Below, one piece after another: positions 1 through 6,923 of a stretch of 20,549 nucleotides of DNA. The position numbers and the translations under genes were made by a program. The notes beneath the pieces are model-generated. The model worked only from the letters and a program-made list of their open reading frames with translations, searched no databases and was not told the origin of the DNA. Origin of the DNA: JBGSYJ01 sp041748075 (lineage in GTDB: Bacteria; Acidobacteriota; Thermoanaerobaculia; Gp7-AA8); the NCBI GenBank assembly GCA_041748075.1, contig JBGTDX010000043.1:1-20549 (forward strand), read 5' to 3'. Numbering within the stretch: the stretch's first letter is position 1; each line of letters starts with the position of its first letter.

Positions 1-105
1 GTTATCCTGAGCCTCTAATTGTAATCCTGAGCTAAGCGAAGTATCTCCTTCCTCTATTCTTAAGCGCCAGTATTCAGGGTATCCTTCGCTTCGCTCAGGA
101 TGACA
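1..105. repeat. Degenerate copies of dispersed 'ATCCTGAGCGAAGCGAAGGAT' repeat
   Basis: Two degraded plus-strand copies lie at about 3-12 and 21-47 (ATCCTGAGCTAAGCGAAGTA), and one well-preserved copy in the opposite orientation at 80-105 (reads ATCCTTCGCTTCGCTCAGGA). The same element recurs at 4272-4317 and 17313-17355, always between genes. Translation of such copies yields meaningless peptides such as ILRFAQDD or VILSEAKD, so short ORFs here are not genes. Similar short palindromic intergenic repeats are common in several environmental phyla; mobility is not shown. Nothing else was seen in 1-186. Confidence 0.8.
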
Positions 106-186
106 CATGGTGATGCACGACCATGAATCATCACGCCGCGAGAGTTCTTGAATCGCTCGCGCACGAAACGACCTTCCCCTCTGAAC

Positions 187-687
187 CTACCCCAGCTCCG
201 CCAGCTGTTCGGACGCATACGTCTTCGGGTTGACCTTCGCGTGCGCCTGCACGATCTTGCCGTCAGGTCCGATGAGGTAGGCGATTCTCCGCGCGAACTC
301 GTCTCCCTCGGAGCGGGCGGCGCCATAGAGCATTCCGACGCGGCGCTCGGTATCGGAGATGAGAGAGAACGGAAAGTTCATCTCCTCGGCAAACTTTCGA
401 TTCGCCTCCGGCTCATCGAAGCTGCAGCCGACCACGACGGTGTTGTGGTGCTCGTACTCGCTGATCAGGTTCCGGAACCCGGCCCCCTCGGCCGTTCAGC
501 CGGGGGTACCTGCCTTCGGAAAGAACCAGAGCACCACGTTCGAGCCGCGAAGCTCCGAGAGCTTCACCCTCGTGCCGTTCTGGTCCATGGCCTCGAAATC
601 GGGGGCGGTCTGTCCAGGCTCGAGCATCCGGGGAGCAGGCCTGAAGAGGGAATCGAATGCGAATCGGAAAATGCCTTTGAGTGACAT
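187..687 (-). CDS. Selenocysteine-containing Bcp/AhpC-TSA peroxiredoxin (in-frame TGA = Sec64)
   Basis: Thioredoxin-fold peroxidase of the Bcp/PrxQ type, predicted to reduce hydrogen and organic peroxides in the cytoplasm. Read through one TGA (498-496), the gene gives 166 residues, near the usual 150-160. Residues 21-30 are the entry motif (MLEPGQTAPD). The active site PxxxTxxC reads P57-K-A-G-T61-P-G-U64, so the stop falls exactly on the peroxidatic cysteine. After it come TAEGAGFRN, VVVGCSFDEPEANRKF and the late Arg segment FARRIAYLIGPDG. The Bcp resolving Cys five residues downstream is Ala69; Cys88 is the only other Cys, so it is either a 1-Sec enzyme or uses Cys88. Start ATG 687 was chosen because it gives the usual short amphipathic leader before MLEPG; ATG 627 and ATG 750 are alternatives and none has a clear Shine-Dalgarno. 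The gene is divergent from sdhC. Family call firm; Sec is inference from position plus the second case in this window. Confidence 0.85.
467..487 (-). promoter_or_regulatory. Candidate bacterial SECIS hairpin just downstream of the Sec TGA
   Basis: Counting the U of UGA as +1, CCGG at +17 to +20 can pair with CCGG at +24 to +27, leaving a GUU loop at +21 to +23. Below it are a tandem G-A mismatch and pairs +12/+32, +13/+31, +14/+30. This fits known bacterial SECIS rules (loop roughly 16-37 nt after UGA, G in the first two loop bases). A competing fold pairs CGGGUU with AACCUG around a CCGG loop. Found by eye, without an energy calculation. Confidence 0.4.
496..498 (-). other. Recoded TGA, predicted selenocysteine codon 64 of peroxiredoxin
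   Basis: The codon is in frame with both halves of the peroxiredoxin: 63 codons upstream to ATG 687 and 103 codons downstream to TAG at 189-187. It replaces the peroxidatic Cys of TPGC. A simple nonsense mutation would hit this codon only by chance, and TGC/TGT to TGA is a single-base change, consistent with Cys/Sec exchange in evolution. Confidence 0.8.
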
Positions 688-747
688 CCGGACATGGTAA
701 TTCGGAATGGATTCCGTGGGAAGCGTTGTAGCAGGAGACTCGATGCA

Positions 748-763
748 CATATCTCTTGATATG
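748..763. promoter_or_regulatory. Palindrome CATATC-TCTT-GATATG between prx and sdhC
   Basis: A perfect 6-bp inverted repeat with a 4-nt spacer lies in the divergent intergenic region, about 60 bp from the prx start and 100 bp from sdhC. Dyads of this size can be repressor operators, but no family is recognised and no -35/-10 pair is convincing. Confidence 0.3.
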
Positions 764-785
764 ATGATTCCTGCATGAGCTCAAT

Positions 786-802
786 TCTCTCCCCGCGAGA
801 GA
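786..802 (+). promoter_or_regulatory. Short hairpin TCTCTC/GAGAGA in the sdhC leader
   Basis: A 6-bp stem (786-791 with 797-802) with loop CCCGC sits 58 bp before the sdhC start. It may be a leader RNA structure or chance. It has no T-run, so it does not look like a terminator. Confidence 0.2.
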
Positions 803-860
803 CACTCGCCTCCGCGCGACGCTGCAAACTATCCAACCTACATCGAAAGGTGAATTCCAG

Positions 861-1538
861 ATGTCCTGGTTTCTGAACTTCTACAGGTCTGCCATCGGCA
901 AGAAGGCGATGATGGCTCTGACCGGGATCATCCTGTTCGGCTTCGTGCTGGTGCACATGATCGGGAATCTCAAGCTGTACATGGGAGCCGAGGCGATCAA
1001 TCACTACGGTGAATTTCTGCGACAAGTGGGCGGGCCGGTCGTACCACCCTACTTCGTCCTCTGGGTCGCCCGGATCGTGCTGCTCGGAGCCGTGCTGCTC
1101 CACATCGTCGCATCGTGGCAGCTCACGCAGATGAACCGGAAGGCGCGGCCGATCGATTACGGCCAGAGGGATGCCGTCGCAGCGAGCTATGCATCACGGA
1201 CGATGCGGTGGGGCGGAGTTCTGATACTCCTTTTCGTGATCTATCACATCCTCCATTTCACCACCGGCGACGCGCACGGGAACTTCATTCCGGGTGACGT
1301 CTATCACAACATGGTGACGGGCTTCAGCGTCTGGTGGGTCAGTGCGATCTACATCATCGCGAACATCGCGCTCGGATTTCATCTCTATCACGGACTCTGG
1401 AGTCTCTTCCAGTCGCTCGGGCTGAACCATCCGCGGTTCAATTCCTGGCGCAGGAACTTCGCCACGACATTTGCCTGGATCATCACAATCGGCAACATTT
1501 CATTTCCCGTCGCTGTGCTGACGGGCCTTGTGCGGTAG
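861..1538 (+). CDS. sdhC: Succinate dehydrogenase cytochrome b558-type membrane anchor (SdhC)
   Basis: Membrane anchor and heme b subunit of complex II, passing electrons from the iron-sulfur subunit to quinone. The 225 residues form about five hydrophobic helices, as in the single-anchor Bacillus subtilis/Wolinella type rather than the two-subunit SdhC/SdhD type. The N-terminal KKAMMALTGIILFGFVLVHMIGNLK is typical (His32). Further membrane His residues at 81, 129, 132, 174 and 177 include the likely ligands of two b hemes. Start ATG 861 is supported by AAAGGTGA at 846-853, 7 bases upstream. First gene of sdhCAB; sdhA follows after 15 bases. No separate sdhD, as expected for this type. Confidence 0.95.
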   Translation: MSWFLNFYRSAIGKKAMMALTGIILFGFVLVHMIGNLKLYMGAEAINHYGEFLRQVGGPVVPPYFVLWVARIVLLGAVLLHIVASWQLTQMNRKARPIDYGQRDAVAASYASRTMRWGGVLILLFVIYHILHFTTGDAHGNFIPGDVYHNMVTGFSVWWVSAIYIIANIALGFHLYHGLWSLFQSLGLNHPRFNSWRRNFATTFAWIITIGNISFPVAVLTGLVR

Positions 1539-1553
1539 GAGCACTCGACAGAC

Positions 1554-3467
1554 ATGGAACTCAACTCGAAGATCCCGCCCGGCCCTCTCGCCGACAAGTG
1601 GGACACGGCAAAGTTCAACCTCAAGCTCGTGAACCCGAGCAACAAGCGGAAGTTCGAAGTGATCGTCGTCGGAGCCGGTCTTGCCGGCGCCTCGGCGGCC
1701 GCGACGCTCGGGGAGCTCGGATACAACGTCAGCTGCTTCGTCTTTCACGACAGTCCTCGTCGCGCGCACAGCATCGCGGCTCAGGGCGGGATCAATGCGG
1801 CGAAGAACTATCAGAACGACGGCGACAGCATCCAGCGCCTCTTCTACGACACGATCAAAGGCGGCGACTACCGCGCGCGGGAAGCCAACGTCTACCGGCT
1901 CGCACAGCTGAGCGTCAACATCATTGACCAGTGCGTCGCGCAGGGCGTTCCACTCGCGCGCGAATACGGCGGCCTCCTCGAGAACCGCTCGTTCGGCGGC
2001 GTCCAGGTCTCGCGAACCTTTTACGCGCGGGGCCAGACGGGACAACAGCTTCTCCTCGGCGCTTTTCAGGCGCTCGAGCGCCAGATCGACCTTGGACGCG
2101 TGAAGATGTACAACCGCACCGAGATGCTCGATCTCATCGTCGTCGACGGCGAAGCGCGCGGGATCGTCACGCGGGACCTCGTGTCGGGAGCGATCACCTC
2201 ACACTCCGCAGATGCCGTGGTACTCGCCACCGGCGGCTACGCGAACGTCTTCTACCTTTCGACGAACGCCAAGGCCAGCAATGCCACGGCGATCTGGCGC
2301 GCGTACCGCCGCGGCGCGGCATTCGCAAATCCCTGCTACACGCAGATCCATCCGACATGCATCCCGCAGTCAGGCGACTACCAGTCGAAGCTGACTCTCA
2401 TGAGCGAATCGCTTCGCAACGACGGGCGCATCTGGGTGCCGAAGAAGAAAGGCGACACCCGCCGGCCGGATCAGATTCCGGAAGCGGAGCGCGACTACTA
2501 CCTCGAGCGCAAGTATCCGAGTTTCGGCAACCTCGCGCCGCGCGACATCGCCTCACGCGGTGCCAAGGAAGTCTGCGATGCGGGCCTCGGGATCGGCGCC
2601 AGTGGCCGCGGCGTCTACCTCGACTTCGCCGACGCCATCAAGCGCCTCGGGCGCGAGACGATCGAAGAGCGCTACGCGAATCTGTTCGAGATGTACCACG
2701 ACATCACAGCCGAGAATCCGTACGAAGTGCCGATGCGCATCTACCCTGCCCCGCACTACACGATGGGGGGACTCTGGGTCGACTACAACCTGATGAGCAC
2801 GATCCCCGGCTGCTTCGTCCTCGGCGAAGCGAACTTCTCCGATCACGGCGCGAATCGTCTCGGCGCCAGCGCCCTCATGCAGGGACTCGCCGACGGCTAT
2901 TTCGTCATTCCGTACACGATTGCCGAATACCTCGCAGGCAAACTGAACAAACAGGCGAAACCCGATCCGGCAGCTTTCAAGCAGGTCGAGGACGAAGTGC
3001 TCCAGCGAGTCTCGCGTCTGGTTTCCGCGAACGGAAAGCGCAGCGTCGATTCGTTTCACCGCGAGCTAGGTGGCATCACCTGGGATTACTGCGGCATGAG
3101 CCGTACTGCTGAGGGACTCAGGACGGCGATCGGCAAGATCGCAGAGCTTCGAGAGGTCTACTGGCGTGACGTCAAAATCCTCGGGCGAAACGAAGAACCG
3201 AACCAGGCCCTCGAGAAGGCAGGCCGCGTTGCGGACTTCTTCGAGCTGGCCGAGCTGATGTGCGTCGACGCGCTTCACCGGGAGGAGTCGGCCGGCGGTC
3301 ACTTCCGCGCGGAGTACCAGACACCGGATGGCGAGGCCCTGCGGGACGACGAGAAGTTTGCGTACGTGGCCGCCTGGGAGTTTACGGGAGACGGCAATCA
3401 GCCGAAGCTGAACCGCGAGCCGCTCGAGTTCGAGAACGTGCATCTGAGCCAAAGGAGCTACAAGTAA
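1554..3467 (+). CDS. sdhA: Succinate dehydrogenase flavoprotein subunit (SdhA)
   Basis: Catalytic FAD subunit of complex II: oxidises succinate to fumarate on the cytoplasmic face of the membrane. It has 637 residues, matching the longer Bacillus/Bacteroidetes-type SdhA. The dinucleotide fold VVGAGLAGASAAATLGELG is at 38-56. The covalent FAD histidine is His72 in RRAHSIAAQGGINAAKN. IHPTCIPQ and the C-terminal FAD-site segment HGANRLGASALMQGLADG are present, with PAPHYTMGGLWVDYNLMST before it. The end overlaps sdhB by one base (TAATG), implying coupled translation. No missing catalytic residue was noticed. It could in principle run as fumarate reductase, but no anaerobic context is seen. Confidence 0.96.
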   Translation: MELNSKIPPGPLADKWDTAKFNLKLVNPSNKRKFEVIVVGAGLAGASAAATLGELGYNVSCFVFHDSPRRAHSIAAQGGINAAKNYQNDGDSIQRLFYDTIKGGDYRAREANVYRLAQLSVNIIDQCVAQGVPLAREYGGLLENRSFGGVQVSRTFYARGQTGQQLLLGAFQALERQIDLGRVKMYNRTEMLDLIVVDGEARGIVTRDLVSGAITSHSADAVVLATGGYANVFYLSTNAKASNATAIWRAYRRGAAFANPCYTQIHPTCIPQSGDYQSKLTLMSESLRNDGRIWVPKKKGDTRRPDQIPEAERDYYLERKYPSFGNLAPRDIASRGAKEVCDAGLGIGASGRGVYLDFADAIKRLGRETIEERYANLFEMYHDITAENPYEVPMRIYPAPHYTMGGLWVDYNLMSTIPGCFVLGEANFSDHGANRLGASALMQGLADGYFVIPYTIAEYLAGKLNKQAKPDPAAFKQVEDEVLQRVSRLVSANGKRSVDSFHRELGGITWDYCGMSRTAEGLRTAIGKIAELREVYWRDVKILGRNEEPNQALEKAGRVADFFELAELMCVDALHREESAGGHFRAEYQTPDGEALRDDEKFAYVAAWEFTGDGNQPKLNREPLEFENVHLSQRSYK

Positions 3468-4216
3468 TGGACCTGACACTCCAGGTTTGGCGGCAGGCAA
3501 GCCGCGACGACAAAGGCGGCTTCGTCGAATACAAGGCGACCGGCATCAGTGCCGAGGCCTCGTTTCTCGAGATGCTCGACGTCATGAATGAGTCGCTGAT
3601 TGAGAAGGGCGAGATTCCGATTCACTTCGAGCATGACTGCCGTGAAGGGATCTGCGGTTCGTGCGGCATGATGATCAACGGTGTGGCGCACGGCCCGAAG
3701 AAAGGAACGGCCGCCTGCCAGCTGCACATGCGCTCGTTCAATGACGGCGACACGATCCGCATCGAACCGTGGCGCGCGCGCGCGTTCCCCGTGATCAAGG
3801 ATCTCATCGTCGACCGCTCTCCTCTGGATCAAATCATCCAGGCGGGTGGGTACATTTCCGCCAATACCGGCAGCGCGCCGGAAGCGAACATGCTTCTGAT
3901 CCCGAAGCCCGTGCAGGAGAAGTCGATGGACGCCGCGGCATGCATTCAGTGCGGCGCCTGCGTCGCGCAATGCCCGAACGGCGCCGCGCAACTGTTCACC
4001 TCTGCCAAAGTCGCACATCTTGGCCTGCTTCCCCAGGGCCAGCCGGAACGCTACGGGCGCGTCGTCCGTATGGTCGAGGTCATGGAAGAGATGTTCGGAA
4101 GCTGCACGAACTACGGCGAGTGCGAAGCCGTCTGTCCGAAAGAGATCAGCATCGACTTCATCGCGCGGATGAACCTGGACTATTTGAAGGCGAAGTTCAA
4201 AGGAGTGGAAGGCTGA
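3467..4216 (+). CDS. sdhB: Succinate dehydrogenase iron-sulfur subunit (SdhB)
   Basis: Electron-transfer subunit linking the SdhA flavin to the SdhC hemes and quinone. It has 249 residues. The plant-type [2Fe-2S] ligands are Cys58, Cys63, Cys66 and Cys84 (CREGICGSCG...C). The ferredoxin-like half has CIQCGACVAQCP (Cys159, 162, 165, 169) and Cys213, Cys219, Cys223, enough for the [4Fe-4S] and [3Fe-4S] clusters. The start at 3467 overlaps the sdhA stop and is preceded by AAAGGAG at 3451-3457. The frame is open upstream, but that extension lies within sdhA and is not conserved-looking. Last gene of sdhCAB. Confidence 0.96.
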   Translation: MDLTLQVWRQASRDDKGGFVEYKATGISAEASFLEMLDVMNESLIEKGEIPIHFEHDCREGICGSCGMMINGVAHGPKKGTAACQLHMRSFNDGDTIRIEPWRARAFPVIKDLIVDRSPLDQIIQAGGYISANTGSAPEANMLLIPKPVQEKSMDAAACIQCGACVAQCPNGAAQLFTSAKVAHLGLLPQGQPERYGRVVRMVEVMEEMFGSCTNYGECEAVCPKEISIDFIARMNLDYLKAKFKGVEG

Positions 4217-4255
4217 AGAATTAAGAACTGAAAATTCAGAATGCAGAAAGCGGCG

Positions 4256-4453
4256 TTAAACGTTCCATTGTGTCATCCTGAGCGAGTCCACGTCATCCTG
4301 AGCGAAGCGAAGGATCTCTTCTTGCGATGCTCGAGCCTCTTCCAGCTTGAACTTCGAGTCTCCGTTTCTCGAGCCCCGCACGAACGCATACCCACCTGCG
4401 GTGACGGCGGCAAGAATGACGAGAATGACGAGTACTTTGAAAAGCTTTCCCAT
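4256..4453 (-). CDS. Small single-TM protein with repeat-derived C-terminal tail
   Basis: 65 residues of unknown function. MGKLFKVLVILVILAAVTAG is a positively charged start followed by one membrane helix (about residues 4-25); RGSRN and a charged KFKLEEARASQEE stretch follow. The last 20 or so residues (ILRFAQDDVDSLRMTQ...) are translated dispersed repeat (4272-4317), so the original C-terminus has probably been replaced. The start at 4453 is supported by AGGAAGG (4459-4465) five bases upstream; an in-frame GTG at 4459 is less likely. It is antiparallel to both flanking operons. The strong ribosome binding site and helix argue for a real gene, but it is short and could be decaying. Confidence 0.5.
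   Translation of the reverse strand: MGKLFKVLVILVILAAVTAGGYAFVRGSRNGDSKFKLEEARASQEEILRFAQDDVDSLRMTQWNV
4272..4317. repeat. Dispersed repeat: truncated plus full copy in tandem
   Basis: A half copy (GTCATCCTGAGCGAG, 4273-4287) is followed by a full copy (from GTCATCCTGAGCGAAGCGAA, 4292-4317). This half-plus-full arrangement also occurs at 17313-17355. The element has internal dyad character (AGCGAAGCGAAGG versus flanking ATCCT/AGGAT). Confidence 0.8.
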
Positions 4454-4458
4454 GTGCA

Positions 4459-4465
4459 CCTTCCT
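4459..4465 (-). promoter_or_regulatory. Shine-Dalgarno AGGAAGG of the small TM gene
   Basis: Purine-rich AGGAAGG ends five bases before ATG 4453. It selects that codon over the GTG at 4459, which would overlap the site. Confidence 0.55.
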
Positions 4466-4583
4466 GCGGACGATTACGTTACTCCCGGCCAGAATCCTTA
4501 CCCGGGATACGATCTCGTATGGAAAAGGTTTTCTGATCGATTATGACTCGTACAACAGGCGGGACGCTTGATCCTTCCTCCGG

Positions 4584-5369
4584 ATGTCGTTACTCTCCCG
4601 CTCGCCTCAGATGACACCCTATCGAAGACTCCTCCCCTTTCTCGCCGTAGCAATATTCATTGCTATCTGGCATCTGGTCCTTGCACAGCATCCTTCCAGC
4701 CTCGTTCCTCGTCCCGCAGCCGTGGCCGCGGCGATCGGAGAGCTCGCGTCCAAGGGGCTCCTGGTGAAGTACGTCGTTGCGTCCCTCTTCCGGGTCACGT
4801 GGGGGTATCTGCTCGGAGTCGCCATTGCCATTCCACTCGGCATTCTGCTTGGGCTGTCCAGACGGGGGGAAGCGGCTTTCAATCCAGTGATCCAGCTTCT
4901 GCGGCCGATCTCGCCGCTCGCGTGGATCCCGATCGCGATCCTCTGGTTCGGCGTCGGAGACCTGTCAGCGATCTTTCTCATTCTGATCGCCTCATTCCTT
5001 CCGATGCTTGCCGCATCCATGAATGCCGTGCGAAACGTCGACGCGATCTACATCCACGCGGGGCGGAATTTCGGGCTTTCAGACCGGCGCATGATCACCT
5101 CGATTCTCGTACCGGCGATGATGCCCGAGATGATCGTAGCCCTTCGGCTCACGCTCGGGATCTCATGGCTCGTGGTCGTGGCCGCCGAGATGATCGCTGT
5201 AAACTCCGGCCTCGGTTTTCTGATCATCGAAGCGCGCAACAGCGGAAACCGGTACGATCTCGTCGTCGCGGGAATGGTGCTGATCGGCGCAATCGGGCTG
5301 GTGCTCGACACGATGATGCGCAGGCTCGAACGGCTCGATGCAGTACGCTGGGGATATGCGACGCCATAG
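4584..5369 (+). CDS. ABC importer permease, SsuC/TauC/NrtB type (first of two)
   Basis: Inner-membrane permease of the nitrate/sulfonate/taurine-type importer family, 261 residues with about six helices. The cytoplasmic EAA-like coupling loop reads HAGRNFGLSDRRMITSILVP followed by LRLTLGISW. The C-terminal half (AEMIAVNSGLGFLIIEARNS, then YDLVVAGMVLIGAIGLVLD) is closely matched by the second permease at 6140-6916, so the two are paralogs and probably pair in one heterodimeric channel. Start ATG 4584 is uncertain: no clear Shine-Dalgarno, and ATG 4611 would equally precede the first helix. The TAG stop abuts the ATPase ATG. Substrate is not predictable from the sequence. Confidence 0.92.
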   Translation: MSLLSRSPQMTPYRRLLPFLAVAIFIAIWHLVLAQHPSSLVPRPAAVAAAIGELASKGLLVKYVVASLFRVTWGYLLGVAIAIPLGILLGLSRRGEAAFNPVIQLLRPISPLAWIPIAILWFGVGDLSAIFLILIASFLPMLAASMNAVRNVDAIYIHAGRNFGLSDRRMITSILVPAMMPEMIVALRLTLGISWLVVVAAEMIAVNSGLGFLIIEARNSGNRYDLVVAGMVLIGAIGLVLDTMMRRLERLDAVRWGYATP

Positions 5370-6143
5370 ATGACAGGACGAGGCAAGCAGCAGGCAGCAA
5401 AGGTGAGGATCGAGAAGATCTCCAAGGTCTTCCGGTCTGACGAGCGCGATGTCGAGGTGCTCCGGGACATCGATCTCGAGGTGCGTCAGGGAGAGCTCGT
5501 CTGCATCCTCGGACCATCGGGATGCGGCAAGTCCACCCTGCTCAACATCGTCGGCGGGTTCATGCAGCCGACCTCGGGAACTGTGCGCATCGACGGGCAG
5601 ATCGTGGACGGCCCGGATCCAAGACGGATCTTCGTGTTTCAGGAGCGCGGCGTGTTCCCCTGGCTGACAGTCTCTGGCAACATCGGTTTCGGGCTGCATG
5701 GGCTCAAGCCTGCCGATCGGAAAGAGCGCGTCGATTACTACATCAAGCTGGTCGGTCTTCCGGGATTCGAAGAGTCCTACCCTCACGAGCTCTCGGGAGG
5801 CATGAAGCAGCGCCTCGAAGTGGCGCGGGCACTGGCCGTCGATCCCGACGTCCTCTACCTGGACGAACCCTTCGGGGCCCTCGACTCCATCACACGCCTT
5901 CTCATGAGGGCCGAGCTGCTGCGCATCTGGGAAAAGGAACGGAAGACGATCCTGTTCGTCACGCACGACATCGACGAGTCGGTGCAGCTGGCCGATCGTG
6001 TCGTCGTCATGTCCGCCCGACCCGGAACGATCCGCCGCATCGTGGAGATCGACATCCCGCACCCGCGCGACCTGAGCTCCCCACGTTACATCGAGCTCCG
6101 CGACGGCATCTTCGAAGAGATCGGACTGGCGCATAAGATATGA
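5370..6143 (+). CDS. ABC importer ATPase, SsuB/TauB/NrtD type
   Basis: Cytoplasmic ATP-hydrolysing subunit powering the flanking permeases. It has 257 residues. Walker A GPSGCGKST at 48-56, Q-loop Gln91 (VFQERGVFPW), ABC signature LSGGMKQR at 141-148, Walker B VLYLDEP at 161-167 with the D-loop GALD, and switch His199 (FVTHD). The family-typical tail MSARPGTIRRIVEIDIPHPRD follows. It starts at the base after the upstream permease stop and overlaps the downstream permease by four bases (ATGA), so all three are translationally coupled. Confidence 0.95.
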   Translation: MTGRGKQQAAKVRIEKISKVFRSDERDVEVLRDIDLEVRQGELVCILGPSGCGKSTLLNIVGGFMQPTSGTVRIDGQIVDGPDPRRIFVFQERGVFPWLTVSGNIGFGLHGLKPADRKERVDYYIKLVGLPGFEESYPHELSGGMKQRLEVARALAVDPDVLYLDEPFGALDSITRLLMRAELLRIWEKERKTILFVTHDIDESVQLADRVVVMSARPGTIRRIVEIDIPHPRDLSSPRYIELRDGIFEEIGLAHKI

Positions 6144-6916
6144 CAACGGCTCCCGTACACCACACTGAAAGACTCCTGCTTTCCACCGCGTGCTTCCTGG
6201 CGCTGTTCGTCGCGTGGCACATCGCGGTTCGGGTCACGGGTACCGATGTCTTTCCCTCGCCGTGGGAGGTGCTCCTCGGCTTTCGGGAGCTGGTGATCAA
6301 GGGGCATCTGCTGGCGTACGCGCGCGATTCTTTGATTCGTGTGCTTTCCGGTTACGGGCTCGCGGTTCTTGCCGGCATACCGTTCGGCATTCTCATGGGC
6401 TGGTATGAGCCGTTCGCATCGATGATGAATCCCCTGATTCAGATGTTCCGTCCGATCAGCCCGCTCGCCTGGATGCCTCTGGCCGTGATCTGGTTCGGGA
6501 TCGGCAACTCTGCTCCGATTTTTTTGATCTTCATCGCGGCATTCTTTCCGATCGTCGTCGCAGCGATGAACGGCGTGCGGAATGTGCCGCCCATGTATCT
6601 GCACGCGGCCTCGAACTTCGGTCTAAGCGGCTCCGCGATTCTGATCAGAGTCGTTCTGCCGGCTATCCTCCCCCGTGTGATGACCGGCCTGAGACTCGCG
6701 CTCGGGATCGCGTGGCTTGTCGTCGTGGCGGCCGAGATGATCGCCGTCGACTCCGGACTCGGCTATCTGATCATCGATTCGAGGAACGCCGGAAAGCGCT
6801 ACGATCTCGTGGTAGGCGGTATGATTCTCATCGGTCTGATCGGTCTGGCACTCGATACGCTGGTCCGCCGTGCCGAACGGATTCCTTCGCTGCGGTGGGG
6901 TTTCAGAAAGGACTGA
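6140..6916 (+). CDS. ABC importer permease, SsuC/TauC/NrtB type (second of two)
   Basis: 258-residue paralog of the permease at 4584-5369 with the same helix plan. EAA-like loop HAASNFGLSGSAILIRVVLP, then LRLALGIAWLVVVAAEMIAV and DSGLGYLIIDSRNAGKRYDL. Its ATGA start overlaps the ATPase stop. Typical family members run as one permease gene (homodimer); two permeases flanking one ATPase suggests a heterodimer or two alternative channels. The Sec-containing binding protein follows after 7 bases. Confidence 0.93.
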   Translation: MTTAPVHHTERLLLSTACFLALFVAWHIAVRVTGTDVFPSPWEVLLGFRELVIKGHLLAYARDSLIRVLSGYGLAVLAGIPFGILMGWYEPFASMMNPLIQMFRPISPLAWMPLAVIWFGIGNSAPIFLIFIAAFFPIVVAAMNGVRNVPPMYLHAASNFGLSGSAILIRVVLPAILPRVMTGLRLALGIAWLVVVAAEMIAVDSGLGYLIIDSRNAGKRYDLVVGGMILIGLIGLALDTLVRRAERIPSLRWGFRKD

Positions 6917-6923
6917 ACGGGCA

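Larger units (their letters stand above)
4217..4583. other. Repeat-bearing intergenic region between sdhB and the ABC operon
   Basis: 367 bases. 4217-4250 is AT-rich, with loosely repeated AGAATTAAGAACTG/AAAATTCAGAATG units. 4272-4317 holds the dispersed repeat. 4256-4453 on the minus strand is a likely small membrane protein gene. 4466-4583 must hold the promoters for that gene and for the ABC operon; no clear -35/-10 pair was seen. Confidence 0.6.

Noticed and set aside
187..687. Peroxiredoxin as two separate genes or a frameshift
   Set aside because: Both halves are in the same frame, separated only by the TGA at the catalytic Cys, so no frameshift is needed.
1931..3112. 393-codon ORF inside sdhA in another frame
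   Set aside because: Arg/Pro-rich shadow of the sdhA frame, with no recognisable family.
3260..3466. N-terminal extension of SdhB
   Set aside because: It lies in sdhA and is Arg/Gly-rich shadow sequence; the coupled ATG at 3467 has a good Shine-Dalgarno and fits family length.
4241..4546. Plus-strand ORF with VILSEAKDLF sequence
   Set aside because: It is translation of the dispersed repeat with no ribosome binding site or domain; the same peptide appears wherever the repeat lies in an open frame.
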